Shown here one piece after another: positions 8,105 to 15,211 of a DNA stretch of 55,299 bases. A program made the translations under genes and the position numbers. Within the stretch, counting starts at the first letter, position 1, and each line of letters starts with the position of its first letter. The notes beneath the pieces were generated by a model. It was not told where the DNA came from. It saw only the letters and a program-made list of their open reading frames with translations, and ran no database searches. The DNA is from a virus. The stretch lies in the IMG/VR virus record IMGVR_UViG_3300027822_000016, positions 1-55,299 of that record; one strand, given 5' to 3'.

Positions 8105-8530
8105 TCACGCAATGAGATTGGAGGGCAGCGAACTCGGGTCGGCCATCTCTGCCAAATCGTAGATAAATGCCATACAAATACCGCCATCAACCGTCGCCTC
8201 GACAGAGTCAAACCCCTCGGACAGCTGACGGGCACGGATTGTCACAACCATTGAGTCGTTCACCGCATCACTCCCGAGATCAGCTGTTGCCGCTGCCGTT
8301 TGTGTGACCTCCGTCCACGCACCACCGACTCCAGGGGATTTCCAGAAGTGTTCAATCTTGACAAGATTCTGCTCCGATGCCCCACCGACCGACTCTTTCA
8401 AAGTAAGAATCGTCGAACCGTCAGCCTCGAATGTCACGAATGAAATTGTCTGTGCCCGTGTCATCGGAATATGTATGCCACTTGCAGCGGCGATGACGTT
8501 AAATGTAAAACCAAGTCCCTCAAAAGCCAT
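8105..8530 (-). CDS. head decoration-like protein
   Basis: This 141-residue protein has alternating beta strands (ISFVTFEADGSTILTLKES, MVVTIRARQLSEGFDSVEA) and no charged helices. It follows the capsid gene and another beta-rich protein. It may decorate the capsid or act as a small head fibre. No family was recognised with confidence. About 130 nt without a convincing gene follow before the small CPNDG protein. Confidence 0.55.
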   Translation of the reverse strand: MAFEGLGFTFNVIAAASGIHIPMTRAQTISFVTFEADGSTILTLKESVGGASEQNLVKIEHFWKSPGVGGAWTEVTQTAAATADLGSDAVNDSMVVTIRARQLSEGFDSVEATVDGGICMAFIYDLAEMADPSSLPSNLIA

Positions 8531-8549
8531 GTATACCTCTCGCTATAAA

Positions 8550-9020
8550 TTAGACTGCTACGATCGCTGCACCATTGTCAATGGGGTAGTACAGTAGCTT
8601 CCAAGAAACAGACCCCGTATTGCTCGCTCCACACTCCAGCTCGATCGCCCCAGGTTCAAGGTATAGCGGACTTGCCAACTGCAAGCTTGACACGAGACAT
8701 TGTAGTCCTGCTGTCATAGCGGTTGCTGCAGTCCCAGTGAGCGAATAAAACGTCCCTACCGCATCAGCAGTGATATCCAGTGTTGCACACAAGTCCGTAC
8801 TTGCGCCTGTCGCGGTCGGATTGAATACAAGTTTTGTAGCATTTATCTGTGTCTCGATCACCGTTGTCACCTCTCCAATAAGAGAGACAACATGCACACC
8901 GCCTCCGGTGATGGTGAAAAGTGATTCTGCCCCTGTCTGTGGTAGCGTCGCAGTCGCACGACTAACGAAAATACCTCCGGCAATCGCCCGTACCTCATCA
9001 CCCTGAATCATCGTCGTCAT
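8550..9020 (-). CDS. head decoration/stabilisation-like protein
   Basis: A 156-residue beta-rich protein (SLFTITGGGVHVVSLIGEVT, LYLEPGAIELECGASNTGSV) encoded 10 nt after the capsid gene. The GGG-V-V-SLIGEVTT pattern resembles domains attached to or encoded beside capsid proteins in siphophages. A decoration role on the head surface is inferred from position and composition. Confidence 0.55.
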   Translation of the reverse strand: MTTMIQGDEVRAIAGGIFVSRATATLPQTGAESLFTITGGGVHVVSLIGEVTTVIETQINATKLVFNPTATGASTDLCATLDITADAVGTFYSLTGTAATAMTAGLQCLVSSLQLASPLYLEPGAIELECGASNTGSVSWKLLYYPIDNGAAIVAV

Positions 9021-9029
9021 AGCAGGACC

Positions 9030-10445
9030 TCAGGCTCTCGTCGCAAGCTTGACAAACGGGGACAACGTCGACGCACTTTTTCGAGGAGTGAGAGCAGTCG
9101 ACAGCCAGGGGCGGCCATCCACTCGCGATATCACCTTGAAATCGGTCTTGTCCGATGTGAAAGAAGAGTGCATGCTAGATGTAAACTGTATCGACTGCCG
9201 GTCACCCACCAGATAATACTTCAGGTCGACAAACATGATGTCCCCGGCTGTACCTAGCGTCTCCATTTTCTCACAGAAAAGAAGCGGACGGCCCAAAATA
9301 CTCATCGGCCGTGCCTCCTCCCCATTCTCCAGCCAAACAGCACTTCCACCTGTACCAACAGATTGCGCCATCGTCGCCAACTCGGGAAACGTATCCAGGT
9401 TCGCAATCCACACAGCATTATTCAACGACTGGGGAAGCATTCGGGAAAACATTTTCACCAAATTTTCCCACACAATGGTCGTCGCAGGCTGTCCCACCTC
9501 CGCAGCAACCTCCACCGCAGCAGAAGCATTCTTAAACCCCTGCGGACGAGACGTACCATTCCCGTCGATGAATGCAAGATCCTCAAAATACGCTTGCGCC
9601 ATTGGCATCGCGACCATAAACCAGCTCTCAAAAGCCGGACTATCAGCCATAAGCTCATTCGCCACAGACGAATTCAACATCAACTTTTTCGGCGAAAGCT
9701 CGATACCACGAAATGTCGCCGAAGTCGTCGCAGGGGCAGTAGCCTCATCCTGCCAGGTGGCAACAACACCACCGAAAACACTCTCGACATGCGAAGAACT
9801 CTCCACAGCAGGGATAATGACGTTCCCACCCTGCATGGTAATCGGGGTTGCACGCCCACGTACAATCGAGGCTTCCAGCGCAAGAGACATAATCTCTGCC
9901 CGGAGTGTCTCCGGAATGAGAATACCGCCCTCCGCAGGCAGTACCGTCCCGTAATCGTTGTTGTATTTCTGGCGTGCTGCCTCCGACTGGGCATGCAGCT
10001 CTTTGAGATTGAGTGGATCGACGACGTCACGTGCCCGCGAGGTCACCGCCATAAAATAGTCGTGAAGTGGACGTCTCAGACTGTCAAGTGGTGCGCCAGG
10101 AGCTTTTTTGTTCGGTAGATGAGCTTTTCTCCGTGTGTATATACGCCGTATATCATCCTCTTCCACCACGACAGACGCTTGCGTGGGAGGACGGTTTTCT
10201 GTGCTGTCGGGAAATTTTTTCAGCAGCTCTGTGAGAACGGCACCCATCTGAGCGTCGATCTGGTCATCGATGTGTGTCTGGTTTTCCGAGGCGAAATTTT
10301 TCAGATAGTTTTGCAGGAAAACGGGAAAGTTCCCCTTTTCGTACAGCTCGGAAAATTCTTTTGTGTTTTTTGGGTCCAGTAGGTTGGCAAGGTCCTCAGG
10401 CGTGTAGGCAGAAGTTTCGCCTGAGGATGTCATCGTCGCAGTCAT
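9030..10445 (-). CDS. HK97-type major capsid protein with N-terminal scaffold domain
   Basis: The 471-residue product has a charged helical N-terminus of about 110 residues that would act as delta/scaffold and be removed by the protease encoded just upstream. The shell domain follows: AEGGILIPETLRAEIMSLAL, then SNVA-type helices (MLNSSVANELMADSPAFESW), a DLAFIDGNGTSRPQGF element and a C-terminal segment with LGRPLLFCEKM and ISRVDGRPWL. These are hallmarks of the HK97 fold. The ATG overlaps the protease stop (ATGA), so synthesis of the two is coupled. Confidence 0.9.
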   Translation of the reverse strand: MTATMTSSGETSAYTPEDLANLLDPKNTKEFSELYEKGNFPVFLQNYLKNFASENQTHIDDQIDAQMGAVLTELLKKFPDSTENRPPTQASVVVEEDDIRRIYTRRKAHLPNKKAPGAPLDSLRRPLHDYFMAVTSRARDVVDPLNLKELHAQSEAARQKYNNDYGTVLPAEGGILIPETLRAEIMSLALEASIVRGRATPITMQGGNVIIPAVESSSHVESVFGGVVATWQDEATAPATTSATFRGIELSPKKLMLNSSVANELMADSPAFESWFMVAMPMAQAYFEDLAFIDGNGTSRPQGFKNASAAVEVAAEVGQPATTIVWENLVKMFSRMLPQSLNNAVWIANLDTFPELATMAQSVGTGGSAVWLENGEEARPMSILGRPLLFCEKMETLGTAGDIMFVDLKYYLVGDRQSIQFTSSMHSSFTSDKTDFKVISRVDGRPWLSTALTPRKSASTLSPFVKLATRA

Positions 10446-11302
10446 GTGCGTGGAAACCTCTCTTTAAAACCGGCCAGAATATTTTGCATGCGCTCCGCAG
10501 AAAAACGATTCTGTGTCACAGGAGGCGTTGCAGTACCGGAACCGACGCCAGCAGGGACACCACGCCCAGAAACCAAAGCGGCAAAGTCATCTAAATCCAC
10601 CTCTGTATACAATTCTTCACTTTTTGTAAAATTAACATTCGGCTCAAGAACATCCGGAGCGGTCGCCCCACCACTGGTCGCACTCTCGTTGGACGCACCC
10701 TCATTGGACGTACCAAAATCGGCGACACTATCCGCAAGACCAACCTCAACCGCCTGCTCTGCGGTAAACATCGTGCCCAGATTTTTTTCGTTCGCAGTCA
10801 TAAATTCAAGCCACTTCTCCGCATCCCCCCCAGCCCGCAAGGCAAAAATCCCTGCGATGTTACGAGTCACCATCTCCACCGTATCCGCAATATCCCTAAG
10901 TGCCGAGGCAGTACCTGACGCATACGTATGCCCCTCATGCACAATCATCATACTGCCGGTATTCATAACAATCTCGTCACCCGCCATCGCAACCACTGCC
11001 CCGATGGACGCGGCCACCCCATCAACAATCACCCGCACTCTTGCAGCATGATTGCGCAAAGCATTGAATATCGCGACACCCTCGAAAACATCCCCACCCA
11101 GGGTGTTGATATGCAAATCAATCTTTGCCGTCCTGACATTTTCAAGCTCGCGCACAAAATCCTGTGCAGTCACATAAAAATAGCCAATGTCGTCCATGAT
11201 ATAGACAGACGTCGTGTCAGAATCCGCAGGGACACGATTCTGGAACCGGTACCAAGGCTGATTTGATGTCGGAAGAAGCCGCTGCACCCTCGTACTACCC
11301 AT
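10442..11302 (-). CDS. ClpP-type prohead maturation protease
   Basis: The ATG at 11302 has GAGG six bases ahead; a GTG three bases upstream is possible. The protein has a ClpP/S49-like core: IDLHINTLGGDVFEGVAIFN, the serine loop VDGVAASIGAVVAMAG with the likely nucleophile Ser near residue 98, and IVHEGHTYASG with the likely His near 121. The C-terminal third is low in structure. Such proteases cleave the capsid scaffold domain during head maturation. The gene lies between portal and capsid and overlaps both. Confidence 0.88.
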   Translation of the reverse strand: MGSTRVQRLLPTSNQPWYRFQNRVPADSDTTSVYIMDDIGYFYVTAQDFVRELENVRTAKIDLHINTLGGDVFEGVAIFNALRNHAARVRVIVDGVAASIGAVVAMAGDEIVMNTGSMMIVHEGHTYASGTASALRDIADTVEMVTRNIAGIFALRAGGDAEKWLEFMTANEKNLGTMFTAEQAVEVGLADSVADFGTSNEGASNESATSGGATAPDVLEPNVNFTKSEELYTEVDLDDFAALVSGRGVPAGVGSGTATPPVTQNRFSAERMQNILAGFKERFPRT

Positions 11303-12410
11303 CACTTGCCTCTTCCTCTTCTTCGGTTTCTTTCACCGGCGAGTCGAAATCGAAATACAGACGCCGAAACCTGTCGGTACCTGCGAAACGGGGAAGAAAA
11401 CAGTTATTCAACCATTCCCGCAGGTCAACAAGAATGGGTTCTATCACCCATTTTGCAAAAACATACTCGGCAGTCTCAGCAGACGCCCTATTCACATTAT
11501 CCGTCTGCCCAAGCAAAATCTTCGGCACCCCGAACGTCTCCAAAACAGCATCACGCAAACCTGCACGTAACTCAGGAAACTGCATATTCCGAACATTTGT
11601 CTCACTCGGCCGCCACTTCCCCCCACTCGCGATGAATATACGGTGAGCGTTGTAGACACCTTTATGGGACTCTTCCAGCTGTTTGGTGATCTGGGCCATC
11701 TCATGATCCTCAAGCACCTGTTCGTACTCAAGTACTCCGCCAGGATTTGCAGAATTGATGAAGAAAAATCTCTGCCAATCAGACGCCAAAGCAGATGAAT
11801 GCAGCTCAGTGAAAAGCGATTTTACCGGGCCAATACCGGATATCGGGCTGGTCGGATCAATGTATCGCATGAAGTCGATATCCGATGCGTCATACATAAC
11901 TTGCCCGCCGCCACTGGGAGGGGTGTACCGGTAGCCTGTCGTCTCCCCGAGTTCGTCGGTGACAGGATCGGTCAGATCGGGGCGGAGGTTATAAATGTGC
12001 AGAGGGCGATTAAGAAAGCCCGGAGTGCCTGATTTTGCGACATAGATGTACGCCTTTCCTGTGAGATCTCTGTGTGCCTGCCAAGTGCGAAAAAACTCTG
12101 TGCGCGACGTCTCCGGATTCGGCTGCCGCAACACGACGAGAGCTGGATGATCTGTGATCTCCGTTGTGCTCCCACTCCCAATATTTCCACGGTACAGGCG
12201 GAATGTCGTTTTCGACACGGCATTCATCCGCAAGTTGATCGCGGCCCAGAGGGTGGAAACTTTTGAGAACATGTCCATTTGGGATCGGTCTGATCCGGCG
12301 AAAAAAGTCCCGATGCTGTTTGGTGGTGCTGTGATAGGCGCATTCGACGTGGAGGTGGTTTTTCGTCGGTTGAAAATTTGCCGTATATCACCAATCGTGG
12401 ATCTGGGCAT
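11295..12410 (-). CDS. portal protein
   Basis: The start is taken at ATG 12410 (MPRSTIGDIRQIFN); a GTG at 12446 is in frame but would overlap the small membrane protein gene. The 371-residue protein matches HK97-type portals: TLWAAINLRMNAVSKTTFRL near the start, HPALVVLRQPNPETSRTEFF, then GISPISG-like PTSPISGIGPVKSLFTELH, and LETFGVPKILLGQTDNVN. It forms the ring through which DNA is packaged and to which the neck binds. The C-terminus is very acidic. Confidence 0.9.
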   Translation of the reverse strand: MPRSTIGDIRQIFNRRKTTSTSNAPITAPPNSIGTFFAGSDRSQMDMFSKVSTLWAAINLRMNAVSKTTFRLYRGNIGSGSTTEITDHPALVVLRQPNPETSRTEFFRTWQAHRDLTGKAYIYVAKSGTPGFLNRPLHIYNLRPDLTDPVTDELGETTGYRYTPPSGGGQVMYDASDIDFMRYIDPTSPISGIGPVKSLFTELHSSALASDWQRFFFINSANPGGVLEYEQVLEDHEMAQITKQLEESHKGVYNAHRIFIASGGKWRPSETNVRNMQFPELRAGLRDAVLETFGVPKILLGQTDNVNRASAETAEYVFAKWVIEPILVDLREWLNNCFLPRFAGTDRFRRLYFDFDSPVKETEEEEEASDG

Positions 12411-12418
12411 GCAAAAAC

Positions 12419-12568
12419 TTATTCTTCCCTGTTCGAGACGCACCACTCAATATAGAGCAAAAAACAGCCCATCGTGAAATAGGCATACTGTATCCCATAG
12501 TGGTAAGCGAACAAAACAAAACATATCGCAGCAGCAATGGGAAAAATAGTCTGCAGACGCACACTCAC
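12419..12568 (-). CDS. 49-residue membrane protein between terminase and portal
   Basis: A GTG start at 12568 overlaps the terminase stop in GTGA and has GAGG just upstream. The product begins MSVRLQTIFPIAAAICFVLF and has two hydrophobic segments (about 8-20 and 28-43) ending in VSNREE. It lies exactly between two packaging genes with its own coupled start, which argues for a real gene. Its role is unknown; a membrane peptide made with packaging proteins could be an exclusion, holin-like or assembly factor. Confidence 0.6.
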   Translation of the reverse strand: MSVRLQTIFPIAAAICFVLFAYHYGIQYAYFTMGCFLLYIEWCVSNREE

Positions 12569-13875
12569 ACCTCAACAGACAAAAACGATGGAGATTTCCG
12601 CAAATCCAGATGGGCAATCATATACCGAATACAGTCCACACCATGATCATTCACCTTCGTCGGCTGGTCAATCCCCGATTCTGTCTTCCGAGCCGACCAC
12701 ACATAACCCGCGATCTCCTCAACAGTCGAACACGGCTTCCCCGTATTGCGTAGTCGCAAATCACGCTCCAACAAGCTGTCGGAAAAAAAACATAGCCGTG
12801 GTTTTTTATCTTCCGGAATGCAAAATCTCGACTGTACCGCCTCTATACCACGCAATACATCTTTTCGTGCAGGTTTTATACTACGCCGCAAATATTTTTC
12901 CAGGGTTGCTCGTCCTTCCGCGTCGTGGTCTGCCAAAACAGCCTCAGGTATCACCCCATCAATATCAATGTGCTCCTGTATCTGCTTTGCATGGTCCTCC
13001 ACAAGACGTTTCGTACGATAAATCTCCCTATACATATATGCACGCCCCTCAGTATCAATCGCCCACCACTGGCACACAAACGGATTTGTGAACCCAAAAT
13101 CGATCGTCAAATACCGAAGCCAATCAGACGGAATAACAAACGGCTTAATAACATGCACACGCTCATGAAACCCAACAAAAATCGTCCCCTCCTCAGAAAC
13201 CCACCTACCCTCATACAACCTCTCACGACGCACCCCAGTGAGCGCACGCAAATGAGACAGATACGCCTCCCCCTTCGCCGTCCAGTCAGACTTTCCACTA
13301 TCCCAAAAAAGCGGATTATCCTGGTGTTTCGAGTGGAAAAGCGTCGTTTTCCCCTCATTGCACCGCTGTTTTATCCAATGGTGCTCGCTGGAGGGATTTG
13401 AGTCGGCAATGATCTGTTGATAAGAGATCCGCCCATTCCTCAGCCGTGAAACAAGCGTCTCCCAGTCAACAAGCGCAAGTTCCGTTGCCTCCTGCACATA
13501 AATCATGTCATATTCAGTACTGAGTACTCTGTCCGCATTGTTCATCCCGCCCAGCATGACGGATGACCCATTCGCGAATCGGTACTGTGGTGGCTCGACT
13601 GCAGAACCGCCATAGTAATTCAGCAGCCCGCACTTCACAGCAGGAGGTATCACATGTTTTCGCCACGTCACCAGCGCACTTGACGAAAGAGACGCTTGTA
13701 CTTTTCGCACGATAAGAAATCGTGCGCCATCGTTTGCAAAAGCACTTGCGTACAATTTCATTAGGCAGGCGTACGATTTTCCCGTCCCTGCAGGACCAGC
13801 AATCAATACTTCGGGGTCCCTGCAGCCGAAAAGCTTTTTTGCCGCACCCCAGGGTATGTAAGTTTGTTGCACCAC
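12565..13875 (-). CDS. terminase large subunit
   Basis: This 436-residue protein is the ATPase-nuclease that packages DNA. The Walker A motif GPAGTGKS lies at residues 27-34, a Walker B-like segment YDMIYVQEATEL near 120, and the nuclease domain begins at YLTIDFGFTNPFVCQWW near 255, with VLADHDAEGRATLE later. The order and length are typical of siphophage terminases of the PBSX/Terminase_6 kind. It follows the small terminase candidate by 9 nt. The packaging mode (cos or headful) cannot be read directly. Confidence 0.92.
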   Translation of the reverse strand: MVQQTYIPWGAAKKLFGCRDPEVLIAGPAGTGKSYACLMKLYASAFANDGARFLIVRKVQASLSSSALVTWRKHVIPPAVKCGLLNYYGGSAVEPPQYRFANGSSVMLGGMNNADRVLSTEYDMIYVQEATELALVDWETLVSRLRNGRISYQQIIADSNPSSEHHWIKQRCNEGKTTLFHSKHQDNPLFWDSGKSDWTAKGEAYLSHLRALTGVRRERLYEGRWVSEEGTIFVGFHERVHVIKPFVIPSDWLRYLTIDFGFTNPFVCQWWAIDTEGRAYMYREIYRTKRLVEDHAKQIQEHIDIDGVIPEAVLADHDAEGRATLEKYLRRSIKPARKDVLRGIEAVQSRFCIPEDKKPRLCFFSDSLLERDLRLRNTGKPCSTVEEIAGYVWSARKTESGIDQPTKVNDHGVDCIRYMIAHLDLRKSPSFLSVEV

Positions 13876-13884
13876 CGTGAAAAC

Positions 13885-14346
13885 TTACTGCAAATTAGTT
13901 GGGTCAATCCCACTGACCGAAACATGCAGACGGTCGTCCCCTCCCTGGCCGGGAACCTTTGCGTCCGACAGTTCTTCTCGGATGGTGCGTAGAACGTCCA
14001 AGGTCATGCCGAATACAGATGTACGTAGTGTCCCGTCGGTGTTGTAATAGTTTCTGCTACTTGACAGTGGGGCCAACATTTTCTGGTATATGAGCATTCT
14101 GCACGCCCGGTTTGCCCCCCAAAACACTGCTTCCAAATTATGTCCGTCTGCATCGCCCCGTATGAGTTCTTCTTGGGCGGCGATGATGAATGCTTTATTT
14201 TCGCCGTAGAACGCGAGGAGTGTTGTGGAGTCGGTGTGGTACCGCTCCTCAAGTTTTTCAATTTCTTTGATGTCTGCTGTGTCGGATTTTGCCATGTCGA
14301 AAATGAGTTGCATGGCGCGTTTTTCCGGGATGTTGTTTGTGTTCAT
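13885..14346 (-). CDS. probable terminase small subunit
   Basis: A 153-residue acidic-helical protein directly upstream of the large terminase. It contains IKEIEKLEERYHTDSTTLLA and a coiled region, and ends in a polar tail. No clear helix-turn-helix was seen, so the call rests mainly on position at the head of the packaging operon and on size. It would bind the packaging site and recruit the large subunit. Confidence 0.55.
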   Translation of the reverse strand: MNTNNIPEKRAMQLIFDMAKSDTADIKEIEKLEERYHTDSTTLLAFYGENKAFIIAAQEELIRGDADGHNLEAVFWGANRACRMLIYQKMLAPLSSSRNYYNTDGTLRTSVFGMTLDVLRTIREELSDAKVPGQGGDDRLHVSVSGIDPTNLQ

Positions 14347-15211
14347 GGTGGGTCCATTTCTGGATGGGTGGGTGTTGTCGGCGCAGACGGCTTGTTTACT
14401 ACTTTACTCTACACTGTACACACATTTTTCCTGTGCTTGTCGATATCACTCTGCGTGACGGACATATGTGGTCGAACGGTGTAAAAAGCTTACCTGCGTA
14501 CCTCAAAATACGATGACGATTATGAAAATATTCCGTCATTTTCTGTCATTTCTTGACAACTTGTCACCCTTTTCTGAGGGCAATCTGAGAGATATACTGT
14601 GTGTGCTAAAATAACGGTACTATTCTATTAGCACAGGAATGGAAAGAATAAAACGAGCATAACGTGCAAAACATTACGAAACACTCGAAAAAAGGTGACA
14701 AATGACAACTTTGCAAATGAACACATACATATTGTCACGGAAGTTGTCACTCCCAGGAAAAGATGTACGTCAGTAGAAATATGCTCTCCTAGCTGGGCAA
14801 ATACACGACACCTCCCCCAGGAAATAGGTACCTCTCTTTACAATGACTAAATGACAACTTTTCTAGTAAAAGTTTAGGGTAGAGAGAATAGAGTATAGTA
14901 GATAGGAGTGTACTATAGTAAATGGGTAAAGATAGGGTAGTATGAGGGGAATGAGAAATAACCCTATAGTGAAAAGGTTTTACCCAGAGAAAAGTCTGTC
15001 ACCACCTACCTCAGACATACAGATACCCACAAAGAGCGAGAAACCACATCCCTGGCAAACAGAACCCTCGACACGATAGAAAGAGAGACCAACACCGGCA
15101 CAGAATCACATTATGGCCGAGTCAGAAAAACTGTGATCCTGTCCATAAATTTCTTCCAAATATGTTAGAGTGAGTCCTCTACATGTTTGCAACCAAAAAT
15201 GTGGGTACACA
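14347..15211. promoter_or_regulatory. divergent control region and possible replication origin
   Basis: This gene-free stretch of about 860 bases separates the leftward packaging operon from the rightward primase gene. It holds at least seven TGACAA/TTGTCA boxes: a near-perfect inverted pair TGACAACTTGTCA at 14554-14566, a direct pair at 14696-14708, an inverse-oriented pair at 14732-14749 and a single box at 14852-14857. From about 14870 to 14990 the plus strand is rich in A, G and T and almost lacks C. Boxes of this kind next to a primase-helicase gene suggest an origin or operators; both are inferences. Confidence 0.5.

Noticed and set aside
7893-8177. Leftward frame of 94 codons between the decoration-like gene and the small CPNDG protein
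   Set aside because: It overlaps both neighbours, has poor composition and no binding site. A 20-codon frame (TTG start, LLVADTAVGKAWDVRVSL) in the gap looks more natural but is too short to claim.
9235-10118. Long rightward open frames opposite the capsid gene
   Set aside because: They are antisense shadows of a gene with clear HK97 features; similar shadows lie opposite the portal, protease, terminase and polymerase genes.
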